Position numbers and translations under genes: made by a program. A DNA stretch of 64,000 nt from Betaproteobacteria bacterium HGW-Betaproteobacteria-1 (GTDB lineage Bacteria; Pseudomonadota; Gammaproteobacteria; Burkholderiales; Methylophilaceae): assembly GCA_002842435.1 (NCBI GenBank), contig PHCX01000004.1, positions 1 to 64,000 of the forward strand, read 5' to 3'. A model generated the notes under the pieces. It saw only the letters and a program-made list of their open reading frames with translations, was not told the origin of the DNA and ran no database searches. Below, piece by piece: positions 23,217 to 36,001 of the stretch (its first letter is position 1; each line of letters opens with the position of its first letter).

Positions 23217-24320
23217 ATGAATATCAAAATAAACAGAGACACCCTGTTAAAACCGCTCTCTGCGGTTAGCGGTATTGTTGAAAGACGCCATACCCTGCCT
23301 ATCCTTTCCAATCTTTTAATGGAAGCAAAACAGGACAGGATCGTGTTAACGGCGACAGATCTTGAAATGCAGATTTCCCTGTCGATCAACAACGAAGCCG
23401 GTGGAGAGCTATCCACGACTATTTCAGCAAAGAAATTGCTGGATATCTGCCGTGCCCTGCCGGAAAACGCAGAAATCAACATGGCTACGACTGATAGCCG
23501 TATTCAGGTCAAAGCCGGCAAGAGCCGCTTCAACCTGCAAACGCTGCCAGCCAGTGATTATCCGGTCATGACCAAAGCTGCTGGCGCAGAACCCAGCCAG
23601 ATCACCATCGGCCAGGGCGTATTGAAACGCTTACTGAAACAGGTCGAGTTTGCCATGGCACAGCAGGACATTCGTTATTACCTGAACGGTTTATTGTTTG
23701 AAATCAATGCCAACCGCCTCAATGTAGTTGGTACCGATGGCCACCGTCTGAGTTTTACCTCAGCCGAGTTAAGCCAGAACTACGAAAAACAGGAATTGAT
23801 CCTGCCGCGTAAAACCGTTATCGAACTGATCAAGTTGCTGGATGACAGTGATGAAGAAGTCACGGTAGAGATCGTTCCCGGACAGGTAAATTTCTCATTT
23901 GGCGATATCCGCTTGATCACCAAAGTCATCGACGGCAAATTCCCGGATTACAACCGCGTAATCCCGGTTGGCCATAAAAATACATTCACAATCGACCGGA
24001 TGACCGTGTTACTCTCCATGCAGCGTGCTTCCATTCTTTCTAATGAAAAATACCGCGGCATACGTCTGGTATTGAGCAACAACAGCTTGCGCCTGATTAG
24101 TACCAACAGCGAGCAGGAAGAAGCGGAAGAGGAACTGGAGATCAATTACGCCGGTGATGCGCTGGATATCGGCTTCAATGTGACTTATATGATCGACGTA
24201 CTGAATAATGTCAGCAGCGATCAGATTGTCTTTTCCTTCGCGGATGCCAACAGCAGTTGTTTGGTCACCGTGCCTGAAGATGAAAACTACAAATACGTAG
24301 TAATGCCGATGCGTATTTAA
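23217..24320 (+). CDS. dnaN: DNA polymerase III beta sliding clamp
   Basis: The 367-residue clamp has three similar domains; the start MNIKINRDTLLKPLSAVSGIVERRHTLPILSNLL and the end (SCLVTVPEDENYKYVVMPMRI) match the family exactly. It encircles DNA and tethers the polymerase. Normal dnaA-dnaN-gyrB order follows; recF is absent between dnaN and gyrB, where only 64 bp and a parS site are found. Confidence 0.97.
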   Translation: MNIKINRDTLLKPLSAVSGIVERRHTLPILSNLLMEAKQDRIVLTATDLEMQISLSINNEAGGELSTTISAKKLLDICRALPENAEINMATTDSRIQVKAGKSRFNLQTLPASDYPVMTKAAGAEPSQITIGQGVLKRLLKQVEFAMAQQDIRYYLNGLLFEINANRLNVVGTDGHRLSFTSAELSQNYEKQELILPRKTVIELIKLLDDSDEEVTVEIVPGQVNFSFGDIRLITKVIDGKFPDYNRVIPVGHKNTFTIDRMTVLLSMQRASILSNEKYRGIRLVLSNNSLRLISTNSEQEEAEEELEINYAGDALDIGFNVTYMIDVLNNVSSDQIVFSFADANSSCLVTVPEDENYKYVVMPMRI

Positions 24321-24327
24321 TCTTTGA

Positions 24328-26781
<2,454 letters not shown>

Positions 26782-26810
26782 TTTTTCAAAACGCTGGTAA
26801 AACAGTCAAC

Positions 26811-26840
26811 AAGAAGGCCCGCAAGGGCTTTCTTGCTTTT
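26811..26840 (+). terminator. Terminator of gyrB
   Basis: AAGAAGGCCC-GCAA-GGGCTTTCTT with one G:U pair, followed by GCTTTT. The T run is interrupted, so termination may be partial. Confidence 0.7.
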
Positions 26841-26879
26841 GGTTTGAGAATATTCGATAAGGTCAGGATTGGAAGAAAA

Positions 26880-27239
26880 ATGTCAGGCATCACCATCTAT
26901 CACAATTCCAAATGCAGTAACTCGCGTGGCGCCCTGGCCTTGATTCGCGAGCATGGGCTGGAGCCTGAAGTCATCGAATACCTGAAAACGCCGCCCAGCA
27001 AGGAAACTCTGAAGGCCATGATTGCGGCAGCTGGCATCACCCCGCGTGAGTTGTTGCGAGTGAAGGAGGCGGTATATTCCGAGTTGGGGCTGGATGATGC
27101 CAAGTGGACGGACGATGAGCTGGTGGATTTCATGTTGCAGCATCCCATTCTGATGAACCGGCCTCTCGTGGTGACGCCTTTGGGTACGCGTTTGTGCCGG
27201 CCGCCGGAGCGGGTGCTGGAAATTCTGCCGAAGAGTTGA
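26880..27239 (+). CDS. arsC: ArsC-family arsenate reductase (glutaredoxin type)
   Basis: The 119-residue thioredoxin-fold protein carries the catalytic Cys in YHNSKCSNSRGAL (Cys12), the Arg-containing segment ITPRELLRVKE, and the C-terminal ILMNRPLVVTPLGTRLCRPPE with two Arg, matching the E. coli ArsC residue set. It would reduce arsenate with glutathione/glutaredoxin. No arsB, arsR or acr3 is adjacent, so a role in arsenic resistance is not supported by context. The start at 26880 is chosen because the open frame upstream overlaps gyrB out of frame. Confidence 0.85.
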   Translation: MSGITIYHNSKCSNSRGALALIREHGLEPEVIEYLKTPPSKETLKAMIAAAGITPRELLRVKEAVYSELGLDDAKWTDDELVDFMLQHPILMNRPLVVTPLGTRLCRPPERVLEILPKS

Positions 27240-27274
27240 ATATATAATCCAGAGAGGTTTAAAGCTTGGTGTGA

Positions 27275-28633
27275 TTATTCCCGGTTCTTCAGCAAGCCCT
27301 GCAACAGCAATATCTCTTGCATCACTTCCGGCCCGAATCCGGCGCGCTCGCCGCCGCGGTTATCCGTGAGCAGGCTCTGCAGATAGGCATCTGCGCTGTC
27401 ATCCTGCCAGTGTTTCACCAGTTGTCCGCTGATGTGGGGGAATTCCTCCAGGCTATTGGCAACGACCAGCGGGATTTCCACCTTTTCCCATTGCGGGGTC
27501 ATGACGTTGAAATGCTGATGCAGTTTCTGCGCATAGTCTTCAAACTCAGTCCTGAGAGCGGCTTCACGACATAGATCCAGCAGGTAGAGCCAGGTTTCCA
27601 GTGGTTGCGGAGTTTCCGAGTGGACGGCGCGGTCCAACAGTTGAATGGCGGATTTCGGTTTGCCGCTGCCGACCAGGATGCGCGCCTGTTGCAGCATGTC
27701 TTCAGTCTCGATTTCTGCTTCTTTCGATAAGCTGGAGGGCTTCAGCGGCGATTGTTCAGGTGCAATATTGGGTTGTACGGTATTGAGCCACTGTGTGAAT
27801 TGTTGGTTGTTCATGGCAATTTGCTCGCGTTTGCGCCGCAATAGCCAGAACAGTAACAGTCCGAAAAACAGCAGGCCGGCAAGCACTGTGATGTAGCGCC
27901 ATGATGCGAGGATGATCGCCAGGACTTTGCTGCCGGTGGCTACCTGAGAATCAGGGATATTGGTTGCCGCAACCTGTGTTTGCGGCGTGGTGGCGTTGCT
28001 GTTTGCCGGTTTGGCGCCGGTGGGTTTAGTAATGGCGGGTTTGTCAGCTGCCTCTGTTTGCATTGCATTGCGTGCTGCCTCTGTAAGTTCCTGCACCGTA
28101 CGTTGCAAACGGTCGAGGCGGCTGTGCAAGGCGTCGAGTGCTGACTTTAGCTGTTCATTATCCCTTTCAAGCGCCTTGTATTGCTGCCACATGGCTTCGG
28201 TGACGATAGCCATGCTTTTTTCGCCCATTTGCCTTGCCATTTGCAGGGTGCCAGGTTTTTTAACCGGTGGGCTGGCATGTCGTGAAAGCGTTTTCAGTTC
28301 GGGGATGACGATGCTGGTGATTTGCTCGAAGTGTTGGTCGGCTTGTAGTTGCGGGTGCAGATCGCGGCTCAGTGCCAGAGTCTGGCGGATGAATACGGCT
28401 TGCATGGCACTATCGTCCGGGTAGAACAGGCGAGCCAACTGGTTCAGGCTTTCGCCTGGCAACAGCGGCCAGGTCAGTGCTGAGCTATCTTCAGGGGAGA
28501 GGGCTTCTGCCGCTTTCGGGCTGTGGCTGTACAGTGTGGCAAGTAGCAGAAACAGGCTGCCGAAGCAGATGAATTGCGAGCGAAAAAAGAAAGACCTAGT
28601 TGAGACAGGCGCTGGTGCAACGCACTGTCTCAT
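27275..28633 (-). CDS. FimV/HubP-like single-pass membrane protein
   Basis: The 452-residue protein has an N-terminal signal or membrane segment (residues 15-42), a LysM-like stretch (LLPGESLNQLARLFYPDDSAMQAVFIRQ), a coiled coil (about 150-200, DNEQLKSALDALHSRLDRLQRTVQEL), a low-complexity Thr/Pro/Lys stretch, a membrane helix near residue 250 (VLAGLLFFGLLLFWLLRRKR) and a cytoplasmic C-terminus with TPR-like helices. This architecture is like FimV/HubP polar landmark proteins, but sequence similarity is weak from reading alone. It starts 3 bp after the argH stop and is probably cotranscribed. It could also be an unrelated peptidoglycan-associated protein. Confidence 0.6.
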   Translation of the reverse strand: MRQCVAPAPVSTRSFFFRSQFICFGSLFLLLATLYSHSPKAAEALSPEDSSALTWPLLPGESLNQLARLFYPDDSAMQAVFIRQTLALSRDLHPQLQADQHFEQITSIVIPELKTLSRHASPPVKKPGTLQMARQMGEKSMAIVTEAMWQQYKALERDNEQLKSALDALHSRLDRLQRTVQELTEAARNAMQTEAADKPAITKPTGAKPANSNATTPQTQVAATNIPDSQVATGSKVLAIILASWRYITVLAGLLFFGLLLFWLLRRKREQIAMNNQQFTQWLNTVQPNIAPEQSPLKPSSLSKEAEIETEDMLQQARILVGSGKPKSAIQLLDRAVHSETPQPLETWLYLLDLCREAALRTEFEDYAQKLHQHFNVMTPQWEKVEIPLVVANSLEEFPHISGQLVKHWQDDSADAYLQSLLTDNRGGERAGFGPEVMQEILLLQGLLKNRE

Positions 28634-28636
28634 GGC

Positions 28637-30046
28637 TCAGTCGGCCTCTAGCCGTTGGCGGGCGCGCTGGATGGCAGCCTTGACCTGGTTCGGTGCGGTG
28701 CCGCCGATGTGGTTGCGGCTGGCCAGCGAGCCTTCGAGCGTGAGGACGGAGTACACATCTTCGCTGATGTGCGGGCTGAATTCCTGTAATTCTTCCAGTC
28801 GCAGCTCGGCCAGGTCACAGCCTTGCAGCGCAGCCTGACGCACGGCACGGGCGACGACTTCATGCGCATCGCGGAACGGCATGCCCTTGTTGACCAGATA
28901 GTCGGCCAGGTCGGTGGCGGTGGCGAAACCTTCGGTAGCGGCCACGCGCATGGCTTCCTTGTCGACCTTGATGCCGTGCAGCATGTCGGCATAGATCTCC
29001 AGCGTCATCAGCAGCGTGTCGGCGGTGTCGAACAGCGGCTCCTTGTCTTCCTGGTTGTCCTTGTTGTAGGCCAGCGGCTGGCTTTTCATCAGGGTCAGCA
29101 GCGCGACCAGGTGGCCGTTGACGCGGCCGGTCTTGCCGCGCACCAGTTCCGGCACGTCCGGGTTCTTTTTCTGCGGCATGATGGAGGAGCCGGTGCAGAA
29201 GCGGTCGGCGATGTCGATGAAGCCGAAACGCGGGCTCGACCAGAGGATGAGTTCTTCTGACAGGCGCGACAGATGCGTCATCATCAGCGCGGCAGCAGCA
29301 GTGAATTCGATGGCGAAATCGCGATCGGAAACGGCATCCAGTGAGTTCTCGCAAACACCGTCGAATCCCAGTTCTTTCGCTACCATTTCACGGTTGATCG
29401 GATAACTGGTGCCGGCTAGTGCGGCGGCGCCCAGTGGCAGGCGGTTGATGCGTTTGCGCGCATCGGCAAAGCGTGCGGCATCGCGCTGCAGCATCTCGAA
29501 GTAGGCCAGCAGGTGATGGCCGAATGTGACCGGCTGAGCGACCTGCAGATGGGTGAAGCCGGGCATGGCGGTATCGTAGTGTTCTTCTGCCAGATCGACG
29601 ATGGAGGTTTGCAAGGCACGGATTTTGTCGATGATGCTATCGACCGTGGCACGCAGCCAGAGGCGGATGTCGGTAGCGACCTGATCGTTGCGCGAACGGC
29701 CGGTGTGCAAGCGCTTACCTGCGTCACCGATCTTGCTGGTCAGGCGCATCTCGATATTGAGGTGGACGTCTTCGAGGTCCAGCGACCATTCGAATTCGCC
29801 GTTGCGAACTTCCTGCAGGATTTCTTCCAGGCCGGTTTCGATGGCCAGCACGTCTTCCTTGCTGATGATGCCTTGAGCACCCAGCATGCGGGAGTGGGCG
29901 ATGGAACCCTGGATATCGAACTCGGCCAGACGCTGGTCGAAGCTCACCGAGGCGGTGTAGCGTTTGACCAGTTCTGCCACCGGCTCGTTGAAACGACCGG
30001 ACCAGGTTTTGGATTGTGCTGAATTTGTTTTGGAATTATCTTGCAT
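28637..30046 (-). CDS. argH: Argininosuccinate lyase
   Basis: The 469-residue fumarase/aspartase-superfamily enzyme splits argininosuccinate to arginine and fumarate. The superfamily signature [12 protein letters not shown] lies near residue 285, with the [17 protein letters not shown] segment (near 118) and [20 protein letters not shown] (near 160). Length is normal. It is divergent from the algZ-like kinase gene, with only 31 bp between the starts. Confidence 0.97.
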   Translation of the reverse strand: MQDNSKTNSAQSKTWSGRFNEPVAELVKRYTASVSFDQRLAEFDIQGSIAHSRMLGAQGIISKEDVLAIETGLEEILQEVRNGEFEWSLDLEDVHLNIEMRLTSKIGDAGKRLHTGRSRNDQVATDIRLWLRATVDSIIDKIRALQTSIVDLAEEHYDTAMPGFTHLQVAQPVTFGHHLLAYFEMLQRDAARFADARKRINRLPLGAAALAGTSYPINREMVAKELGFDGVCENSLDAVSDRDFAIEFTAAAALMMTHLSRLSEELILWSSPRFGFIDIADRFCTGSSIMPQKKNPDVPELVRGKTGRVNGHLVALLTLMKSQPLAYNKDNQEDKEPLFDTADTLLMTLEIYADMLHGIKVDKEAMRVAATEGFATATDLADYLVNKGMPFRDAHEVVARAVRQAALQGCDLAELRLEELQEFSPHISEDVYSVLTLEGSLASRNHIGGTAPNQVKAAIQRARQRLEAD

Positions 30047-30077
30047 GATAAAAAATGATTAAGAATAATGTACTTAT

Positions 30078-31115
30078 ATGATAAGTATAAAGCAAAACCC
30101 AGGCGATGCCGTCAGCGACTTTCGTGAGCCGGGCAATCGACTGCCGGATTTGCGCAACCTTGGCGTCAGTTTACGCATTCTGATCGTCGTCAATCTACTG
30201 ACACTGATCGCCGCTATTTTACAGACTTCCAGCCTCAACCAGGTCATTGTTCGTCTGACCGAGCTTTCCGTGTTGCTGCAGCCGGTGCTGCTGATCAGCT
30301 TGTTGTTGTTCTATGTAGCCTGGCCCGTTTTGCGCCGTATGCCTTATCAAGGTGGGGTTGCGCTGATTCTCTTGAGTGAATTCGGCCTGACCTGGCTGAT
30401 TCATCATGCCGGCGTTTATCTGTTCGGCCCGGATGCCTTGCCGCCGTTGTCGCGGGTCTGGCTGCTGACGCTGATCGTCACGCTGCTGGTGTTGGGGTAT
30501 TTCAATTTGCGCCAGCGCGCCCTGTCACCGGCGATCAGCGAGGCGCGCATGCAGGCACTGCAGGCGCGGATACGGCCGCATTTCCTGTTCAATAGCATCA
30601 ATGCCGTGCTTTCCATCGTGCGTAGCGACCCGCGGCGGGCGGAGACAGCGCTGGAGGATATGGCCGACCTGTTCCGTGTGCTGATGGCAGAGAATCGGGA
30701 ACTGGTACCGCTGGCGCAGGAGATCGCGCTTTGCCGCCAGTATCTGGCGCTGGAAAAGTTGCGGCTGGAGGAGCGCCTGAAGATCGAATGGCAGATCGAC
30801 AATATTCCGCCGGACGCACTGATTCCGCCGCTGATTCTGCAACCTTTGCTTGAGAATGCGGTGTATCACGGTGTCGAACCGCAGCCGGAAGGGGGCACGG
30901 TGACCATCCATATGCAGGTGAACGGCAAGGAAGTGCACATCGGCTTGCGTAACCCTTATGGCTCGCAAGGCCAGCATCATAACGGCAACGGCATGGCGCT
31001 GAACAACATCCGTGAGCGCCTGGCCTTGCATTTCGATGCCGAGGCGAGCCTGAAATGCCGCAACGAGGGCGGGCAGTATCAGGTTGATATCATCATTCCC
31101 TATCGTCATCCCTAG
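30078..31115 (+). CDS. algZ: LytS/AlgZ-type sensor histidine kinase
   Basis: The 345-residue protein has four predicted N-terminal membrane helices (about residues 30-145) and then the His_kinase domain of the LytS family: RPHFLFNSINAVLSIVRSDPRRAE holds the phosphorylated His, and LILQPLLENAVYHGVEP the N box. The next gene encodes its LytTR response regulator, and hemC follows, as in the algZ-algR-hemC order of Pseudomonas. The symbol is by position and fold; what it controls here is unknown. Confidence 0.82.
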   Translation: MISIKQNPGDAVSDFREPGNRLPDLRNLGVSLRILIVVNLLTLIAAILQTSSLNQVIVRLTELSVLLQPVLLISLLLFYVAWPVLRRMPYQGGVALILLSEFGLTWLIHHAGVYLFGPDALPPLSRVWLLTLIVTLLVLGYFNLRQRALSPAISEARMQALQARIRPHFLFNSINAVLSIVRSDPRRAETALEDMADLFRVLMAENRELVPLAQEIALCRQYLALEKLRLEERLKIEWQIDNIPPDALIPPLILQPLLENAVYHGVEPQPEGGTVTIHMQVNGKEVHIGLRNPYGSQGQHHNGNGMALNNIRERLALHFDAEASLKCRNEGGQYQVDIIIPYRHP

Positions 31116-31139
31116 TCTGTAAATGGAGTCCTGCGCGAC

Positions 31140-31883
31140 ATGAGTGAAATCCGTATCGTGATAGCCGATGATGAGGCACCGGCGCGCAAGCGTTTGCGCG
31201 AGTTACTGGGCGATATCGAACAGGCGTGCGTGGTGGGTGAGGCCAAAAACGGCCAGGAGGCGCTGAACCTGGCCGAGCAGACGCAGGCGGATGTGGTGCT
31301 GCTGGATATCCGCATGCCGGGCATGGATGGTATAGAGGCGGCACTGCACCTGCAGAAACTCAATCCGCCGCCGGCCATCATCTTTACTACAGCCTATGAC
31401 GCCTATGCAGTGCAGGCCTTCGATATGAATGCGCTGGATTATCTGCTGAAGCCGATCCGGCTGGAGCGTCTGCAAACGGCGATCGACAAGGCGAAAAAGC
31501 TCAATGCGGCACAGCTTGATGCCTTGAAGCCCTTGCAGCACAAGCGTTCGCATTTCAGTGTGACGGAACGCGGTCGTGTGCTGCTGGTGCCATTGGAGGA
31601 GGTGATTTATCTGCGTGCGGAACTCAAATACATTACCTTGCGTACCCATGAACGCGAGTATTTGCTCGACGATTCGCTGACTTCCATCGAGCAGGAGTTT
31701 GGCGAGCATTTTGTGCGATTGCATCGCAATTGTCTGGTGGCACAGCGCAGCATCATGGGCTATGAGCGGCGTCAGGAGCCGGACGGCGAAACGCATTATG
31801 TGGCCCTGCTGCGCGAGCTGCCGGAAGCCATCGTCGTCAGCCGTCGTCAGCAGCATGTGCTGAAAGAGCTGCTGAAAGGATGA
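31140..31883 (+). CDS. algR: LytTR-family response regulator (AlgR type)
   Basis: The 247-residue regulator has a receiver domain (acidic pair DDE near residue 10, phospho-acceptor Asp in VVLLDIRMPGMDG near 57, Lys in LDYLLKPIRLERLQ near 108) and a C-terminal LytTR DNA-binding domain (RGRVLLVPLEEVIYLRAELKYITLRTHEREYLLDDSL...FVRLHRNCLVAQRSI). It starts 24 bp after the kinase gene. AlgR-like regulators bind direct repeats; no candidate targets were identified. Confidence 0.88.
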   Translation: MSEIRIVIADDEAPARKRLRELLGDIEQACVVGEAKNGQEALNLAEQTQADVVLLDIRMPGMDGIEAALHLQKLNPPPAIIFTTAYDAYAVQAFDMNALDYLLKPIRLERLQTAIDKAKKLNAAQLDALKPLQHKRSHFSVTERGRVLLVPLEEVIYLRAELKYITLRTHEREYLLDDSLTSIEQEFGEHFVRLHRNCLVAQRSIMGYERRQEPDGETHYVALLRELPEAIVVSRRQQHVLKELLKG

Positions 31884-31957
31884 AACCGGCCTGTAACAGG
31901 GCCTGTGCTAGAATTCGGCTGTTACCCAACCGATAACCTGCTGAAAATCACCGCCTT

Positions 31958-32899
31958 ATGATCACTTCCATGCAAATTCCGGAAAAACTCGTTATTGCTT
32001 CACGTGAAAGCGCACTTGCCATGTGGCAGGCACGCCATATCCAGAGCCGTCTGCAGGCGCTTTATCCGCAAACGCAGGTGGAAATCCTCGGCATGACGAC
32101 CACCGGCGACCAGATTCTCGATTCACCGCTGGCGAAAATCGGCGGCAAGGGTTTGTTCGTCAAGGAGCTGGAACAGGCGCTGGCGGACGGTCGTGCCGAT
32201 CTCGCTGTGCATTCCATGAAGGATGTGCCCATGCATCTGCCGGATGGTTTTGCCATGGCCGCTATCGGCGAGCGCGAAGATCCGCGCGATGCCTTTGTTT
32301 CCAACAACTACCCCAATCTGGCCGCTTTGCCTGCAGGCAGTGTGGTCGGTACCTCCAGTTTGCGTCGCCAGAGCCAGCTGCAATCGCGCTTTCCGCATCT
32401 GCAGATCGAATCGCTGCGCGGCAATTTGCAAACCCGTTTGCGCAAGCTGGACGAAGGTCAGTATGCGGCGATCATACTCGCCGCCGCCGGTTTGAAACGG
32501 TTGGGACTGGAGGCGCGTATTGCCGACCTGATTAACACCGAAGACAGCATTCCTGCCGTGGGTCAGGGTGCCTTGGGTATAGAGATCAATGCGACAAGAA
32601 CGGACCTGATCGCGGTATTGGCACCGCTGAACCACGCGAAAACCGCCAGTTGTGTCGAGGCGGAACGCGGCATGAGCCGCGCGCTGGCAGGTAGTTGTAC
32701 GGTACCGCTGGGTGCTTATGCCGAGAGGCAGGGTGACGAGATTCATATCAAGGGTTTTGTTGCCAGTGTCGATGGGCGCGAAATGCTGCGAGAGACGCTG
32801 GTGGGTAGCGCGCAGGACCCCGAGGCGCTGGGCCAGCAGCTTGCGCAGAAACTGGTTGCCCGCGGTGCCGACCGTTTGCTGGCGGCATTGGCCGGCTGA
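31958..32899 (+). CDS. hemC: Porphobilinogen deaminase (hydroxymethylbilane synthase)
   Basis: The 313-residue cytosolic enzyme joins four porphobilinogens. Seen: [47 protein letters not shown] and the cofactor-binding Cys in [14 protein letters not shown] near residue 245. A Met four codons downstream (31970, MQIPEK) is an alternative start. It leads the hemC-hemD-hemX-hemY series. Confidence 0.96.
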   Translation: MITSMQIPEKLVIASRESALAMWQARHIQSRLQALYPQTQVEILGMTTTGDQILDSPLAKIGGKGLFVKELEQALADGRADLAVHSMKDVPMHLPDGFAMAAIGEREDPRDAFVSNNYPNLAALPAGSVVGTSSLRRQSQLQSRFPHLQIESLRGNLQTRLRKLDEGQYAAIILAAAGLKRLGLEARIADLINTEDSIPAVGQGALGIEINATRTDLIAVLAPLNHAKTASCVEAERGMSRALAGSCTVPLGAYAERQGDEIHIKGFVASVDGREMLRETLVGSAQDPEALGQQLAQKLVARGADRLLAALAG

Positions 32900-32910
32900 T
32901 TGCGGCAGAG

Positions 32911-33702
32911 ATGAGCAAGCCAGCGCTATCCGGCAGGCACGTGGTGATCACCCGGCCGCTCGGCCAGGCAGAAAAGCTGCAGACCCTGATAGCGGCTGAA
33001 GGCGGCGAGGCCGTGCTGTTTCCGTTGATCGCCATTGCGCCATTGCAGGACTACACTGCGTTCGATGCTGTCATTGCCGGGCTGGGCCAGTACGACTGGA
33101 TCATATTCATCAGCACGAATGCAGTGCAATATGCCATGCCGCGCCTGCAGCAGCAGGGCGCCTTGCCGCAGCGGCTGCAATTTGCCGCCATCGGGCCGAT
33201 GACAGCGGCAGAACTTGCGCAGTTTTGCGTGCAGCAGGTGTTGACGCCGGTCGACCGTTTCGACAGCGAGGCTTTGCTTGCCTTGCTGCAGATGCAGGCG
33301 GTGGCGGGCAAGCGTTGCATGATCGTGCGCGGGGTCGGTGGTCGTGAGGTGCTGGCGCAGACTTTGATGGCAAGAGGCGCATCCGTCACATTTGCCGAAT
33401 GCTATCAAAGAGTTAATCCGCAGTCGGATGCTGGGCTTTTGCAGACACTGTGGCAGAATAAAGAACTGGATGCACTGGTCGTCACCAGTTCCGAAGCCAT
33501 GCGCCATCTGCTGGCGCTGGCCGGCGATGATTTGCAGAAACCGCCGGCGGAATCGTGGCTGAGAAACACCAGAATTTGCGTCAATCATGCGCGTATCGGC
33601 GAGGAGGCTGCACGCCATGACTTGAATGTACATGTGGCGGACGCACCGGGAGATGCCGCCATGCTCCAATGTTTGATAAGGGCCTTAAACCACTCGACAT
33701 GA
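32911..33702 (+). CDS. hemD: Uroporphyrinogen-III synthase
   Basis: The 263-residue protein matches HemD, which cyclises hydroxymethylbilane with D-ring inversion. The family is poorly conserved; recognisable parts are HVVITRPLGQAEKLQTLIAAEGGEAVLFPLIAI at the N-terminus, DWIIFISTNAVQYAM near 70 and LDALVVTSSEAMRHLL near 190. Twelve bases after hemC; its stop overlaps the hemX start as ATGA. Confidence 0.92.
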   Translation: MSKPALSGRHVVITRPLGQAEKLQTLIAAEGGEAVLFPLIAIAPLQDYTAFDAVIAGLGQYDWIIFISTNAVQYAMPRLQQQGALPQRLQFAAIGPMTAAELAQFCVQQVLTPVDRFDSEALLALLQMQAVAGKRCMIVRGVGGREVLAQTLMARGASVTFAECYQRVNPQSDAGLLQTLWQNKELDALVVTSSEAMRHLLALAGDDLQKPPAESWLRNTRICVNHARIGEEAARHDLNVHVADAPGDAAMLQCLIRALNHST

Positions 33703-34823
33703 GCACCGAAAAAAATAGTTCAAGGGAAAATGCATCCGTTACAGAGGATGTCGTTCAGTCTGTTACAGGCACTGAAATCGCGAATGCCGGTAGTCCGCGT
33801 TCCTCTTTCGCGGCGAGCAGCGCGTTGATCCTGGTTATTATTGCGCTGCTGGCGTTGTCCTGGCACTGGCTCAACACCCGCCATCGTTTTACCCAGCTGG
33901 AGCAAGTACTCACTATGCGGCTGGAGCAATACAATCTGACAAATCAACAATCGCTTACAGTTTCAAAATTGGCCGATGAACGCAGTGTCGAAGCCTCCGC
34001 CCGCATTGCCATGCTGGAGCAGCGGCTGGCCGAATCGCGCAATCAGCAGGAAGCCTTGCAAACCCTTTATTACGAGCTTGCCAATACCCGCGAAGAGCGG
34101 CTGATCGCCGAAGTGGAGCAGCTGATGACGGTTGCCAATCAGCAGTTGCAACTGGCGGGCAATATCAAACCGGCCCTGCTTGCCCTGCAGACCGCGGAAA
34201 GCCGTTTACAGCAGATTGAAGCGCCGCAGGTGATCCAGTTGCGCAAGGCGCTGGCGCAGGATATCCAGCGCCTGCAGAGCCTGCCGTTGGTGGATCTCGC
34301 GGGCATGAGTACGCGGCTGGAGAATCTGGCCGAATCTGTTGATGAACTACCGCTGGTCAGCGACCGCCATCCGCAACCGGAGTTGCAGCAGGCGCCGGAC
34401 TGGCAGGCCAATTCCTGGCAGAAGCTGGCGCATGAGGTCTGGCAGGACATCAAACAGATCATCCGTCTGGAGCGTATAGATCGTCCGGAACCGCCGCTGC
34501 TGGCGCCGGAGCAGAATTATTTCCTGCGCGAAAACATCAAGCTGCGGCTGCTTAGCGCCCGTATCGCCCTGCTGCGTCATGATGAAGTCGGTTATCGCGC
34601 CGATTTGCGTGCCGTCGAAAAATGGCTGCTGGAGCATTTCGATATGCGCGAGAGTGCCAGCAAGATCATGCTGTCGACCGTCCGTCAGCTTTCAGCCGAC
34701 AATATTGTCATTGAAGTTCCGGATATCAACGAGTCGCTGACCCTGGTCAACAAGTACAAGCTGACGCTGGAACGTAGCAAGCCGGCGGAAAAGGCTGCGC
34801 CGGCGAGGGAGCCGCAACCCTGA
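33699..34823 (+). CDS. hemX: HemX-like membrane protein
   Basis: The 374-residue protein has one membrane helix near residues 40-60 (SALILVIIALLALSWHWLN) followed by a coiled-coil periplasmic domain (MLEQRLAESRNQQEALQTLYYELANTREERLIAEVEQL) and a HemX domain. Despite the old label uroporphyrinogen-III methyltransferase, it lacks the SAM methylase fold. The start at 33699 overlaps the hemD stop; its TGA overlaps the hemY ATG. The exact role in heme synthesis is not established. Confidence 0.88.
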   Translation: MSTEKNSSRENASVTEDVVQSVTGTEIANAGSPRSSFAASSALILVIIALLALSWHWLNTRHRFTQLEQVLTMRLEQYNLTNQQSLTVSKLADERSVEASARIAMLEQRLAESRNQQEALQTLYYELANTREERLIAEVEQLMTVANQQLQLAGNIKPALLALQTAESRLQQIEAPQVIQLRKALAQDIQRLQSLPLVDLAGMSTRLENLAESVDELPLVSDRHPQPELQQAPDWQANSWQKLAHEVWQDIKQIIRLERIDRPEPPLLAPEQNYFLRENIKLRLLSARIALLRHDEVGYRADLRAVEKWLLEHFDMRESASKIMLSTVRQLSADNIVIEVPDINESLTLVNKYKLTLERSKPAEKAAPAREPQP

Positions 34824-36001
34824 TGCGCTGGCTGTTGTGGTTTCTGCTGATACTGCTGATGGCGATCGGTTTGTCGCTGTTTGCCAGCAATAACGAAGGT
34901 TATGTGCTGATAGTCAGGCCGCCGTACCGCCTGGAACTGTCGTTCAATCTGCTGATCCTCCTGATTGTCCTGTCGTTTTTCTCGTTGCATCTGCTGTTGC
35001 GCATGCTCAATTACGCGCGCGGGCTGCCCGCCAGCGTCAAGGAATACAAGGAAAGACGGCGCCAGCGCGAAGGCCGTGCGGCACTGGTGGAAGCCCTGCA
35101 TGCGCTGGTGGATGGCCGTTACACGCTGGCGGAAAAAGGCGCGGCAAAGGCGCTGGATCTGGGCGAGGATGCCGGCTTGAGTGCGCTGGTAGCGGCGCGT
35201 GCCGCACATAAGGCCAAGCGCAAAGCGCAGCGCGACTTCTATCTGGCGGAAGCCGAGCGCCTTGCACCGGAAGCCAGAACCGGAAGGTTGCTGACCCAGG
35301 CCGAACTATTGCTGGATGATAAGCAGTACGGTCAGGCTCTGCAGGTGCTACAGCATCTGGATCGACTGGAAGCGAAATATCCACCGGCAATGCGTCTGGA
35401 GCTGAAAGTCCAGCTGCATCTGGGTAACTGGGAACAGGTATTGACCTTGCTGCAAAATCTGGAAAAAGAGGATGGTCTGGAGTTGTGGAAGGTCAAGCAG
35501 TACCGGCAGCAGGCGCATCTGCAAATGATGCGGCGTTATGCCGGCGACCTGAAGAAACTGCAGGCCTACTGGAAGAAACTGGCGTCGGAAGAGCAACTTA
35601 ATCCGCGCATTGCAGAAGCGGCAGTGCAGGCTTTTATTACGGCAGGTGACAGCAATCAGGCGAGCAGGGTGCTGGAAATGAGTCTGACCAAGGGCTGGGA
35701 CAGTGATCTGGTTGGATTGCTGGGGGATTGCGAGAGCCAGGATCCAATCAAACAGTTGCAGCAGGCGGAATACTGGCTGACTCAACATGAAGGCGATGCC
35801 AATCTGTTACTGGCGTTGGGCCGGATGTGTATGCGCCAGCGCTTATGGGGCAAGGCAGAAAGTTATCTGGAAGCCAGTATCAGCGTCAGGCCCAGCGCCA
35901 AAGCACACTATATGCTGGCCAGCCTGCTGGAAAACCGCGGTGAACAACAGCAGGCCGCGTTGCATTATCGGTTCAGTGCACAGCTCGCGCAGTCGTCTTA
36001 G
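34823..36001 (+). CDS. hemY: HemY-type TPR membrane protein
   Basis: The 392-residue protein has two N-terminal membrane helices (MRWLLWFLLILLMAIGLSLF and about residues 40-60), the HemY_N segment NNEGYVLIVRPPYRLELSFNL, and a long array of TPR-like helices to the C-terminus (HYMLASLLENRGEQQQAALHY). It is the proteobacterial HemY of the hemCDXY group, not protoporphyrinogen oxidase. Role in heme synthesis is inferred from the operon. Confidence 0.92.
   Translation: MRWLLWFLLILLMAIGLSLFASNNEGYVLIVRPPYRLELSFNLLILLIVLSFFSLHLLLRMLNYARGLPASVKEYKERRRQREGRAALVEALHALVDGRYTLAEKGAAKALDLGEDAGLSALVAARAAHKAKRKAQRDFYLAEAERLAPEARTGRLLTQAELLLDDKQYGQALQVLQHLDRLEAKYPPAMRLELKVQLHLGNWEQVLTLLQNLEKEDGLELWKVKQYRQQAHLQMMRRYAGDLKKLQAYWKKLASEEQLNPRIAEAAVQAFITAGDSNQASRVLEMSLTKGWDSDLVGLLGDCESQDPIKQLQQAEYWLTQHEGDANLLLALGRMCMRQRLWGKAESYLEASISVRPSAKAHYMLASLLENRGEQQQAALHYRFSAQLAQSS

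Noticed and set aside
31996..32011. CACGTG-centred site in hemC resembling parS (GCTTCACGTGAAAGC)
   Set aside because: It departs from the consensus at three positions and lies in a conserved coding region.
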